Shown here: piece by piece, positions 25,736 through 37,703 of the stretch
Layout: each line of letters starts with the position of its first letter
Numbering within the stretch: the stretch's first letter is position 1
Source of the DNA: Apostichopus japonicus
Lineage: Eukaryota > Echinodermata > Holothuroidea > Aspidochirotida > Stichopodidae
Assembly: GCF_037975245.1 (NCBI RefSeq)
Contig: NC_092579.1
Location: 30,527,666 to 30,591,665 of the forward strand
Direction of reading: 5' to 3'
Length of the DNA: 64,000 nucleotides
The notes under the pieces: model-generated
Told to the model about the DNA's origin: nothing
Database searches by the model: none
Seen by the model: the letters and a program-made list of their open reading frames with translations, nothing else
Made by a program: the position numbers and the translations under genes

Positions 25736-28700
25736 TATTGCAGGTGTTGAGGTCGACAAAGCTTACACTAAAAGTAACTTATTAATTTCATAACCACTGA
25801 ATTTAACTAAAATGTTGAGGACGTATTAGTATAAAAAATATGTGCGATGCCATCCCTGACACCCTCCATATATCTTACATGGTCTCAATCTGAGATGAAA
25901 ACGTAACTTAGTGCTCAATATTAAATATTCAATCAGCTCTGATCAGGGAGCGCTGGTAGCACGTCCTTGCTCAAGACTATCCTACCACTACCCCACCCGT
26001 CCCTTCTCCTCTTACTCTCCACATACGGATTAATGTATGCAGACTTTTAGATAATTAATTTATGCAGACTATTAGATAGACCTCGTGACAGTGAAACGAA
26101 ACTAGATGCCGGCCATAGTTTCCCATTCAGGGTAAATTATGAAACTATTCTCCTCTTCAGTGTGTAAAAATGTTAATTGTCTGTAATGTTCCCTCAAGTC
26201 AGAAATTCCACAGTTCTAGCCAAATTGTTGATTATGTGTCATTGTTTTATCAATTATAATAACTTTGTACCAAAAAAAAAGTTATTTTTCACTTCATATC
26301 AGTAACAGAACAGATAAATAATGAAATAAATTGTTATATGTATAAGTTTAAACACGTACCGTTGAAGATAAAAAAAAGTAATTCTAAGGACATAGTAGTA
26401 GTGTTATCTTTCGTACTATTTTACTTTTGTCTACAATTATGACTACTACATATAGGACAAGCATTTGAGACCTCCATAATAGAGACTATAAAAGGAAATT
26501 TATTTGTTGAGTTCTACCTCTGTACACGGTAATTTTTCAGCTTCAACGTTCCGTCTGTCCATCCGCCTTTTGGGTTATCCTACTCAATCATGTTATTTTT
26601 CTTTTTGTTCATCATCTTCTACTTTGAAATTCGTATTACTTACGTTTTGATCGGGCCTGTTTCGGGGAAAATCGTTAAAATTGCGACCATCCATTCTCCG
26701 AATTTGATATATTGTGTAGCTTCAATATATGCGATCTAACGTTCGGTACTCGTAAATGACGTGACTTTTGAATACAATTATGATGTTGCTATATATATGT
26801 TCTGAAATCATTTCTTTGGCTTATCAAATTAACATGCCATTGGAACAAACTTTTGTTATAGGAATATTATATAGGAAAGGGGAAGTGAACAAAATTATTA
26901 AAAACCGTGATCTTTACTCACAAAGACATAAAGTATGACGGGTTGATGATTATAATTGACGAATTACGCACGCAATGTTGTTATATCAAAAGGGCATTGT
27001 TGCCATGGATGAAATCATAGTTAAATTAGTCTTCGTTTAACATAATTCCGACTTTATAGAACGGTTTAGTTTTATAACAGTGATATCTATACTCCAAAAC
27101 AGGAGATGGGAGAGACTTGAAGCCTGTAACTGTGTTATGTACTTAATAAAATGGGTTGTTACCCTGGAAACCTTTAAAATCCATCACGTGGTGATTAATA
27201 TTACGCGAGTGAGAGATTTGTGAAGACAACTTTTAAAGTGGGCATGATTTATGAATAATAAGGTATCGTTCGAGAGACGCAAGCATGCGTAATGATGAAA
27301 TAATACTTATTGTATATGTATTGAAGTGAGCAGGAAATCTATAGATACAGTGCACAGTGTGCCAAAACGTGAAAGAGAGATATATTGAACTATGACAATG
27401 AGTTAACACATACACACACGCACAATAATAAAACAATAACGCACTATGGCACGTGTAAAAGTGCAAATTCACTGTCAAGCTTATTATCAGTCTTGAAAAT
27501 CTCCGGAAATAATAGATTAAGTATTGAGCTTAATATTATATGTTAGACATAACCATGTATGTAAAGGGGATACTGTTTTAAGTAATTGCTAATTCATGAT
27601 TAAGTAACCGATGCTAATTGAAAACAAAGACAGTTGATGTGTTGTCCATTGTCTCACGTTCGAACATTATTGTGCAATGTGTATTCATCGAGGTAAAATT
27701 GATGAATAAATAACTCAGTTTATATCTCAGGAACATAACAAGCTACCAAGACGAGAGTTGCATGGACTACTGTATTTCTTTTTTTCACTTGGTCTGTATT
27801 ATGTATTTTTTTTTAAATCTTCGATTTCTCTACCCCTGTCATCACTGATCAGAAGTTCAATGTCATACCTGTTTAATGCCAGAGGTGGTTGCTATAGTTA
27901 CAAAGGAAATTTACACATTACAGGGATAAGTTGAATCGGCGAAACGTCCTCTCCAGGATGACAATGAGACAAGAGCAACAAAATAGAAAGGTTACCCTAT
28001 TGGCGTTTCCATAATTATATCCTTCATTGTAAGATTCATCGGCTAAGGTCCTTCCCGTACTGTATATACGGTATATATATGTCAATACCCAAAGTGGCGT
28101 ATAATATCATTTTAATTTCATATTCATAATCGAAACCGATCAAATATATTAGTAGGTATATAAGGTGCTATAAGGGATTGCCATATGTATAGTTAATATC
28201 CCTGGTGAATGAGGGATAAAACTGACAGGACAGACAACCAAATATTTATCCATTCCCATGGGAGTATTTGAATGACGTAGAGGTAATCCACGGGGCACAG
28301 ACATGTTTATACGTGCATAATGGACAGCCATATAAGAGGATTGGTTGTTTTACAAAGATAGACGACGGATATAAGAGAAATCTGATAATTAAATTAGAGC
28401 AGCTCTTTGAATTGAAATTGATAATTATGTCAATAGTAGAGTCCATAGTATAGGATCCTATCACAAAGTAATCGATTAATCTGTTTAGCCAAGTTTCACT
28501 TGAAGTAGTAGAGCAATAAGTCGAATATTTTGACATTTTGAAATTTGCTTTGACATGTGTTATATGAGAAGTGTGCGGCAGACGAAAAAGTTGCGGATTG
28601 AATAAAATTCATTAATTATTGACTCAATTATGCATTCATCTGGTGACAAAAATCTAGACAAATGTCTTAGTTTGGTTAACTTCAGTCTTATCTAAAGTAA

Positions 28701-28955
28701 TACTGACATGTTTGTAAAACATCTGATTAAGACTCCAAAGGCTGCTTTAAACTTGAAGATAATATCTGAAGAACTATCGGTGCTAACTTGTTCGTCCAGC
28801 ATTAACAAAATCTATACAAATTGATAAATTAAAACAAATCATGTCAAATAAAGATGTAAAAAAACAAACGATTTTGAATATAGCGAAAGTAAAAATTACG
28901 TGAAATAATTACAGAACCTGTATACACTAACTGCACTTGTGATATTTCTGAACTG
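25736..28955. other. Intergenic, no gene seen
   Basis: AT-rich sequence without recognisable coding, terminal repeats or tandem arrays. Confidence 0.5.
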
Positions 28956-28981
28956 TGATTTACACAGTTACGATGACTGTG

Positions 28982-29845
28982 TGGTATCTACCTTATCATG
29001 ATAAGTAAATGACATTTAACAAAATACTAATTTTATAAGGTGTCTTCTTCGACTGTCCATCGTTACTGATGATGACTGTTGAGTGTAACAGGAAATCAAT
29101 TACCGATAACATTTCCTGGCCCTCTTGTGCGAGGACAGACCAGCATTGGAACGGAAGTTTCTCCTGCAGGTGATACATTGATAGTCCGAGCAGGGAGCTG
29201 CTACTAGTAGCAGCTCCCTGGTCTGAGGTTAAATATATCAACTGCCCCATGACGTAAATCATGCTACCGCTTGTGCTTTTCATTCCTCCTGTCTTCCACG
29301 GTCTTGGTGGTGTTCCTCACTGCAAGTCTCCAGCTGATCCTATCACTGGACAATGATTCCCATCTGTCAACATCGATGTTTGCTTTTCTCAAGCTTCGTT
29401 TCAGGGTATATCTTTGTAACGCAAGATTTGACCACCCTGTTGTATTTTGCCTTCTGAGAGCTCACCATAGAAAACCATTTTTGGCAACCGATGTTCAAGC
29501 ATTCTGCGAACATGTCCTGCCCACCTTAACTGTGAGGCTGTGATCATAGATTCAATGCTTGGTAGGCCTGCTCTCTGTAGGATCTGCACATTGGCTACCC
29601 TATCCTGCCATTTGATGTTCATGACCTGACGTAGTTGGTTCATCTGAATACTGCTCAGTTTCTTAATGTGACGGCTGTATAATGTCAAAGTTTCTGTAGC
29701 ATATAAAAGAGATGGCATAACTACTGTCCTGTATATTTTCATCTTGGTTGTCAATTTGATCTCATGTCTTAAACATAGTCGCTTTAAGAGAGCTCCAAAG
29801 GACTTGCAGGCAGCTTGTTCACGCTTTGATACTCCAACATCTGCA
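28982..29845 (-). mobile_element. 5'-truncated LINE with 26-bp target duplication
   Basis: 864-bp insertion flanked by identical 26-bp direct repeats (28956-28981 and 29846-29871; they begin TGATTTACACAGTTACGATG). It encodes on the minus strand only the C-terminal end of an endonuclease-reverse transcriptase: readable from SKREQAACKSFGALLKR at about 29830 through TKMKIYRTVVMPSLLYATET and QLRWAGHVRRM. The frame stops at 29401 after YKDIP and resumes one frame over as LKRSLRKANIDVDRWESL to a stop near 29265, so a 2-nt insertion broke it. About 280 bp of 3'UTR follow, holding the palindrome H3. The 3' tail is not poly(A); it contains CTTATCATGATAAG. Clade not certain. Confidence 0.92.
29191..29220. 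repeat. Perfect 30-bp palindrome H3
   Basis: Arms of 15 bp: CAGGGAGCTGCTACT followed directly by its reverse complement AGTAGCAGCTCCCTG. Lies in the 3'UTR part of the truncated LINE. Same stem as H1 and H2 at 16.75-16.92 kb. Confidence 0.97.
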
Positions 29846-30162
29846 TGATTTACACAGTTACGATGACTGTGGAAATAAAACTATTAATGTTTCCGTACAG
29901 TTTAATGTTGAAGGTTGATAAAATGAAATATGAATGTGCTGAATCTACGAAACCCACATGTGACAATAGATTGATCCGTATATTTATAAGCTTTTATGAT
30001 TAATTCGCTCCAAATGTAGGTAATGGGATTTACTTCAAAACGAGTTTTCAACCCGATTCTAATATGCAAAGTAGGTTAGCCATACATCTGTATCAGAAAT
30101 TGTCGTCTTACCCTGTAAAGTGCATTCTGTACAAGTTTTCTTGAGGTACTTGATATATATTG

Positions 30163-30654
<492 letters not shown>

Positions 30655-30719
30655 ATTTTACCATGGAAACACACCAGAAATACAAAGATATCTTATTAAT
30701 TATGTTAACTTTACGTAAG

Positions 30720-32917
30720 TTGTATGAATCCAGTTAACTTAAGCTTCACATTGTTTCTTTTCAACTCATCCATAGATGATTTGTATCAAGATATACTTAA
30801 AAATATTGAAAGAACAACTTAGTTCTGTAGTAAAAAAATATGTTGAAAACTTTTTTTCTCTCTCTCTTTTTCTTTTCACTTTGGTTAGCGACAGCTTTAC
30901 TTGAGGCAAAATAATATTTATGCTTGACTGTCTTTCTTTGCAAAATCTAGCGGCAAAATATTAATTATTGCACGGTATCGGGAAAAATAATTAAAACAGA
31001 TCAATCTTTTGCTGAATCTCTCACAAGAAGTAAGTATATTTGTGGGTGTTTTGGGGTTATTAATGAGGGTGTTGATTTGCTGTCACCAAAGAAGATAACA
31101 TTCCAAGGTTAGTAAATAATACAAAACCAATATCCATAATAGAAAGTAGAGAATTGATTAATCTTTCCTTCTTAAGGGTACGAAATTCATAACACTAGCT
31201 GTTTGAAATAATCAAGTCTCTAGATCGGTAATGCATCATACGTTAATAATTAAGAAAAGAGTGTTGACGATTAGTCAGTGATATATTCTTCACTTCTACG
31301 TAACTCAAAACAATTTAGATAAGATACTTTCTGAATAAATTACACCATGCAGATGTGAGATATTATACCTCACATTTGCTCATAGCTTCCATTAACAGCT
31401 TAAGAAGTTGTCGTTTACCGTCGGGCACATTGTGACAGATATGTATGTATATATATATACCGTATATGTAAACAAAAAAAATTTAAACTTCAAAAGTTTG
31501 AGACATTAAGCCAGAAAATAATGGATTAGACTTTTCTAATTGTAATATGACCATAAATTCTCGCTTTTGATTATTTGTGAAAGCACAGAGAGGAAACTAG
31601 GACATAAATGAAGAATCGTGAACGTAAGCAGCCATAATGTGTAATTCAAACAACATAGTTTATATAGCATAACAAGGAACGAAATAGAAGATTGATGTTT
31701 CTAGATGATTAAACCACGTGATGAATGCATGAGCTTAAAATATGTATAATTATCAGTAGGCCATAAGAACGAAATACGTCATGGGAAATATTACTACGTA
31801 CTGAGGTTGCATGCAATTCCAATGCACGATAGCTTACGCTATGAAAAGTTTGTATATATTACTGGATCGTTGTATCATCCCCAAAACTGACAGATTTTAA
31901 TCAAATCAGTGTAAACAGTGTAACTTATAAAACCCGCACTTCGTATGCTATCGTCACTAAAGGGTTCCGTATAACATATTTGATGTTTACATATATATAT
32001 GGCCGCTTACCATGACTTGTCGCCATAAAAGTCATCACACATTCAATGTTTGAAATAAAATCGAATGGTACGTTGCTACAATTAGTCATAATGTTCACCC
32101 AACAATATTTCCAATCTAACATTTGGTGAACATTGGCTGCAGGAGTAGTGATTTCCATACAGATATCTTCTAACAATTAACGAAAGTACAATAAATTATG
32201 CGGTAAACGGAAATAGCTTCTCACTCTCCCCCCCCCCCCCCCTCCCTCCGCAAACTTGCTTTAATCCCTTTCGCTTGGCTTGCAATATCCACTCCCTTGA
32301 CATATTTCAGTTGGCTTTGGTTTCTTAAACTTTTGCTTTCAAAGTTTAACGCATTTGCATTACTTGCACTATCGCTTCCTTATAGAAGCTATAATTGCAA
32401 GAGAAACAAAAGAATTGGTCGAAACTAATACTTAAATATTACCAGTGTGAATTTATGATGCCTAAACTACGGTTTTGTATTACTTTTTTCACAACAATTC
32501 AATTCTACAGGCTAGCAAATAGCAACCAAATTTCAATATTTATGGATTAACTCCTTTTTAAATGATCCAAATATTAGTCTCGCCGAAAGTTCCTGCACTC
32601 TATTTACACATTTTATTATACATGTCAGTCAGTTTTCCGTTGGTTCTATAATGTAAGTGTATTCGTCAAGAAACTGGTTGAGATTTAAAATTGCCTTCCA
32701 AAATATAGCCTATAGTGTAAATGTATATCCATCTATTCCCCTTGAGTTAGGTACAGTAATAACACACTTATGTATTTATGCGATGTTCCTATTTAACCAT
32801 AGTTCACAATAAAGTGGCCTCCAAAAAATGCTACGGTTCTGTAACATATTCATCGTTCTTTCAAGAATTAATTTTCAAACAAATTTGGCCCAAAAAATGC
32901 ATTGTTTTGATCATAAT
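30720..32917. other. Intergenic, C15 run
   Basis: C15 at 32228-32242. No exon or element ends supported. Confidence 0.5.
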
Positions 32918-32961
32918 CAGGTGCGTATCCAGGGGGGGGGCGTTGGGGGCGCGCGCCCCCC

Positions 32962-33130
32962 GGGTAAGAAAAAGAGAAGAAAAAAAAAAGAGAAGAAAAA
33001 AGGAAAAAAGAGGGGAAAAAAGAGGAGAAGGAGAGGAAAGAAGGGAAAAGAAAAAGAAGAAAGAGAGAAAAAGGAGAAAAAGAGGGAGTAAAAGCAAAAC
33101 GCGAAGACACCGGGAAGAGAAAGAGGAACA
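32962..33130 (+). repeat. Polypurine tract
   Basis: About 165 nearly uninterrupted A and G bases on the + strand (AGAAAAAGAG-type units) beginning just inside the hAT left end. Lys/Arg/Glu-rich and Phe/Leu/Ser-rich frames over it are compositional. Confidence 0.93.
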
Positions 33131-33470
33131 GTGACATCATTACAGCGCTGAAGGGTAGCCAGTGACGGATCAATGATTTCGTAAAAGTGTGACTCACCTT
33201 ACCCCTTACACCGACAACTCCATTTTGTGACGTTTCCATTTTCCTCTCTCACTAATGATCTATATATATACTATATATGGTCTATCATATCGCGTGTGTA
33301 GAATTGTGCTATGAAACCAACTGTGGCTGGTCTCGAACTCGACCGTGTCGTCGGGGAACATGACGCATTTTGGGATGGGGGGGACCGCCCGCCCCCCCCA
33401 TTCAGCATTTTTTAAATGATATCGCTAAGTAATTTCAAAATAGAAAGTGCTTAGAGGCAACTTACAAGGC

Positions 33471-33644
33471 CTGGGAAGTGTCATTTCCAGCGATCTGGGA
33501 GACATTTTCGGCCAAAATTTGCTTGTACGCTTCGCGCTAACAAATGGTCCTGGGTAGTGCCATTTCCAGCGATCTGGGAGGCATTTTCGGCCAAAATTTT
33601 CTTGTACGCTTCCCGCCAACCTATGGTGGCGCTACGCTTAGATA
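33471..33644 (-). repeat. hAT subterminal module, copy 2, with tandem partial copy
   Basis: Full copy on the minus strand from 33644 (ATTATCTAAGCGTAGCGCC) to 33549, then a tandem partial copy (33536-33471) repeating the AAGCGTACAAG to GGAAATG part. It starts 52 bp inside the end at 33696. Confidence 0.88.
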
Positions 33645-33813
33645 ATTTGCCTACAGGCTTCGCCCCTCCCTTGGCAATTTCCTCGCTACGCGCCTGTTCG
33701 AATTTGTAACGCAAACAGCAGATATCACATGATATCAGTGAGCATGAAAATGGCGTTCCAGGATGAAAAGCCTCAAAACTGTCCGACTTGCCTGAAAAAT
33801 AACCAAAAATTTT

Positions 33814-33830
33814 CGCGCGCGAAGCGCGCG
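33814..33830. repeat. CpG hairpin
   Basis: CGCGCGC, GAA, GCGCGCG: 7-bp perfect arms with a 3-nt loop inside the composite element; strikingly CpG-dense for this AT-rich window. Confidence 0.85.
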
Positions 33831-34050
33831 TTCAACGTGTTCATGTCAATATCATATAAGCAAGCATCGGTTATTACATCGCATGCCATCATGTACCGTG
33901 CGGTCCGTTAAAATTGCGCAGTATACCGCGGTATGCTAATGTAAACAACGACATGTCTCATGTAGATGTATAAAAAGCATGGAGGTCCAATTATGTCAAA
34001 ACTCTCTTTTACATTAGTAATGGCGAATTAGGGCCTGCACCCCCGCCGCG

Positions 34051-34425
34051 CAGTGGCGGAACGTCCATATGGTCAGTGCCCCCCCCCCCCCCGACGGACT
34101 CAAATGGACTGCTGGCGCCTTTTTCAGCTCTTTACCACTTTTTAATTATTCTAGATTATTGACTTTTTTATTGCGCTCTCATCTACTTATTGACATTTGT
34201 CACATTTTGTTGGTGTAATTTGGCGATGACACCTTATTCTTCGTTTATCTGCAAATTAGCCAGGCCCGGAAAGGGTCATTTCCTGCGATCTAGGGAGTAT
34301 CTTTACTCAAAAATTTTCTGTACGCTACGCGCCAACCAGTGGTGGCGCTCCGCTTAGATAGTGTCGAAAGCGCCCCTTCAGACCATTCTCGCCACTACTG
34401 ACCAATACCCCTAGCTCCGCCACTG
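34051..34425. mobile_element. Nested 375-bp hAT MITE
   Basis: Left end CAGTGGCGGAAC; right end read inward CAGTGGCGGAGC (11 of 12). Perfect 8-bp target duplications CCGCCGCG at 34043-34050 and 34426-34433. Contains C14 (34079-34092) and a full subterminal module near its right end (34362-34262, minus strand). Non-autonomous. Confidence 0.93.
34262..34362 (-). repeat. hAT subterminal module, copy 3
   Basis: Starts 63 bp inside the right end of the nested MITE: ACTATCTAAGCGGAGCGCC, then GGTTGGCGCGTAGCGTAC and GATCGCAGGAAATGACCC. Same polarity relative to its element end as the other copies. Confidence 0.88.
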
Positions 34426-34978
34426 CCGCCGCGCCTCCTACGTTTATTTGTGTAGTGTTCGGTTGAAGGAAATATCTGCTATTTTTTCATTTCCTTCAAC
34501 CAAGTTTTATAATTGCCGTTATAACAGGTTTTAATATTTTTACACATTTGTAAATTACCTGTGGCTGAATTTTCGAAAATTTCTGACCAACATTCTACAT
34601 CACACTCCCCTCTACTCGTGCAAGTTTGACCGGTCTGTTAGGGGTTGAAGGAAGTTTTTTCTATATTGGTTGTCCATAGATGAAATTTTGTACAACATTA
34701 TGGGTATGTTTTGAAGTGAGTTTATTCACGAGAAATGTGAATTTTCAAATTCTGAACAAATATGGGGCTTAAAACCTTGAAAAGTGGGGCTGACGGGTAT
34801 TGTGGGCCGCGACGTAGAATCACCTACAAAAGCAAAGACCCACAGGAGATGCGATCAGGTCGAACATGATGTGTGCCGGGTTGACAATCTTCAAAAAGGT
34901 TATGGATGGAAAAAAAAAACTATTAGGAAATACTTGGTTCTCAGGCAAAAAGTGTAGATCTGGTTTTCATTTCAAGCC

Positions 34979-35074
34979 CGAGAAGTGCCGTTTCCGGTGA
35001 TCTGGGGGGTTTCAAAACAAGAAATTTTCTTGTACGCTGCGCACCAACCGATGGTGGCGCTCCGCTTAGATAGT
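34979..35074 (-). repeat. hAT subterminal module, copy 4
   Basis: Starts 42 bp inside the right end at 35116: ACTATCTAAGCGGAGCGCC, GGTTGGTGCGCAGCGTACAA, GATCACCGGAAACGGCACTT. Confidence 0.88.
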
Positions 35075-35116
35075 AATTCGCGCCCCCCGGGTTTGAAAAT
35101 CCTGGATACGCGCCTG

Positions 35117-35833
35117 ATAATATATTCAGTTGGTGAACCTAAATTGTTTTCCTTCCAAAATTTTCTAAATACGCGAATGCGCTATGAATCTATTGGATTT
35201 TAACACAAGTGAGGTTCATAGTAAAATGGTATACTGGGGTCACGCGATGGAAACAAACGGTACATCCAATACGCAGTACTATAAAGTTAATTAGCAATGT
35301 GTGAATTATAAGTCAGAGAAACAAGACTAATAAAGCTTATATCACTCCTTATACGAAACAGATACGGTTTTCAACACCATTAAATTATTTATGATTGTAA
35401 TCAACAGTTCATCTCCGAGTTTATTTTATTTATTTACTTTTTTAACCACTGGTTTATAATTTAATGTTATAATTGTTTAGGGATCCAGGAGGTTGGTTTA
35501 CAAAAACGAGAAAATATGTTTCATTTTGAGTGATGTTATATTCTGATACAAAAAAAAACTCTTTTATTTTGTAATGATGCTTCTTGAATTCCAAAGAAAG
35601 TTCAGATTTTTCTTCATTTTAGATCCAGAACTGGTTAAAGTCAGCTACCAGCGTGGTTTATAAAATACTCTGTAAAGTCAAATGGAAAAAAATCAGTTGT
35701 CATAGTAAACTGTAATTGAGTGGCTGATTATTGTAAAAGAGTTCATTGATTGTTAAAGTCTCGAAGTTGTCAAAAGGAACGGACTTGTTGTCACAGGGAA
35801 AAGCACGCGTGTGGAATATTCGTATCATTGTGT
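35117..35833. other. Intergenic, no feature seen
   Basis: AT-rich sequence with no supported feature. Confidence 0.45.
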
Positions 35834-36190
35834 GGTTATATAATGTATCACTAACACATACTGGCTTTTAACTAATATCTATACGTACATACGGTTATAT
35901 CATTTATCACTAAAACATAATGGCCATTAACTATATACGTACATACGGTTATATCATTTATCACATTCAATACATAATGGACATTAACTATAAACCCACA
36001 TACGGTTATATAATATATTACTAACACATAATGGCCATTAACTATATATACGTACATGTTACGGTTATATAATTTATCACTAACACATATAGTGGCTATT
36101 AACTAGGCCTATATATCTATACGTACGGTTATATCATTTATCACATTCAACACATAATGGCCACCAACTATATTTAAACGTACGCACATA
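35834..36190. repeat. 54-64-bp minisatellite, six units
   Basis: Each unit starts GGTTATATMATTTATCAC, continues with ACATAATGGCCATTAACTAT and ends in TACGTACATAC. Units differ by small indels (AACACATA against ATTCAACACATA). A minus-strand frame of repeated VNGHYVLVINDITVC is a by-product of it. Confidence 0.93.
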
Positions 36191-37560
36191 CATGTAGGAC
36201 ATGATTTTGTGAAACATTTAAGCTTGAACTCAATATGTCAATGAAGTAGATTAAACAAAGAATTTGAGGGAAACTGTCATACTATCACTTAAGAATTACT
36301 CAATTATCACAATCGAGGATAAGAGCCTTCACGCGCAAGTCGTATAATTGCGACATAAAGCATTGACGGCAGGCAGCTGTGTAAAACCGTCACTGTGGAT
36401 TTGAACCAATGTTTTGTGACTGAACCATGCAATATCATGCTTGTGATTTGGCCACTTTCGTTCATTTTGTCATGGGCGGCTGTATAATTCAGTAGACAAT
36501 ATTCTGATGATAGCTATTTTGAAAACATATAAAACAAGATTACAATTGTTGGTATTGGTTGGTATTGATTGTTGGTATGTTTTTGATGTTGCTTGCTTTA
36601 CTTCATATTAGTTCACATTATCGCTTGCAGTAATTTCGTTGTATTTATTTATAAACTAGTCCGTGTTAATTTCTTTGATCGACATCAAATAATGAACGTC
36701 GAGGTTGCTAATAAATGAAACAAAAAATGATATTTTGAAAGTTCAGGTCTTCAAATCACAGTTTCTAAGAGAGCCATGCGGATGAACAACAAACTTGGAA
36801 ACTGTAAATACAAGTTAAAATATCTGTAAACTGATCGCGAAAAGTTCTAAAAATATCACTTGTATTTCTGACGAATTAACCTATGCGATAACAAACTAAA
36901 CGATCAAGTTACTTCAAATCTACCAAACGTTTTGTTCTAGGTTAATCTGCTTTTCGTAACTGTGCTATAGTATCAATATGTAGACTTTAGATAGCTATAG
37001 GCCTATCACTTACAGTTTAATGGTGAAATTCGAATAACATACCGTATGAAACGGGTTTAGTCATAAATCAGGGAGTCTGCATGTTAAATCTAGGCTGCTT
37101 TCGATATATCTGCGTTCAGACCTCCACCCGAGGCTACAGAGGGTAACTTCCTACAGTCCATAATATGCATGCATAATCCTGATTGGTTGATATTCTATCA
37201 CTAATATACTTGTTATTCAGTCGAGAGGGTTAAGCTGCCATCTTCTGTCTCCGGGGGGGGGGGTCTTCTTCTTCTCTTTTTCAGATACATCACCATCCAA
37301 TCAATTTCAACATGAAAATGGCCCCTTGTCTCCTTTCTCCCCAAATAGAACAAATTAAGGGATTAAGTATGTACGTCACAGTTGCTATTTCATAAGATTT
37401 TTTTGGTCTTATTTTTGGCGAAAACGTCTTGAATATGGAACGACCACTACAAGCGCTATACTTGACGTCTCTGTCCGTTTTAACGGTTCTTTAATTGCAA
37501 AAAGTATTTAGAATTTATTGAACGGAAAGGTATCTCGCAATTATGGAAAGTGCGTGCTAG

Positions 37561-37562
<2 letters not shown>
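36191..37562. other. Intergenic, G11 run
   Basis: G11 at 37253-37263. No exon supported. Confidence 0.45.
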
Positions 37563-37658
<96 letters not shown>

Positions 37659-37659
37659 T

Positions 37660-37696
<37 letters not shown>

Positions 37697-37703
37697 TTAT
37701 ATA
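37563..37703. repeat. (AT)n microsatellite, about 140 bp
   Basis: Alternating AT with a few G or T interruptions in the right third, ending in GGTGTGTGTGTA just beyond. Confidence 0.97.

Larger units (their letters stand above)
32918..35116. mobile_element. Composite hAT-like element
   Basis: Left end CAGGTGCGTATCCAGG (32918) and right end read inward CAGGCGCGTATCCAGG (35116): 15 of 16 match. Only a 5-bp direct repeat ATAAT flanks (an 8-bp window matches 5 of 8), so the two ends may come from different insertions. A third end, CAGGCGCGTAGCGAGG read inward from 33696, matches the left end at 13 of 16 and could close a 779-bp element 32918-33696. Interior: a polypurine tract, the subterminal module three and a half times, and a nested hAT MITE at 34051-34425. 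No transposase frame. Confidence 0.75.

Noticed and set aside
32778-33239. Lys/Arg/Glu-rich and Phe/Leu/Ser-rich frames of 78-123 codons
   Set aside because: Compositional consequence of the polypurine tract inside the hAT-like element.
32918-35116. Clean 8-bp target duplication for the composite hAT
   Set aside because: ATCATAAT and ATAATATA agree at only 5 of 8; only ATAAT repeats, which can be chance in AT-rich sequence.
35872-36057. Repeat protein frame VNGHYVLVINDITVC
   Set aside because: Entirely within the 54-64-bp minisatellite.
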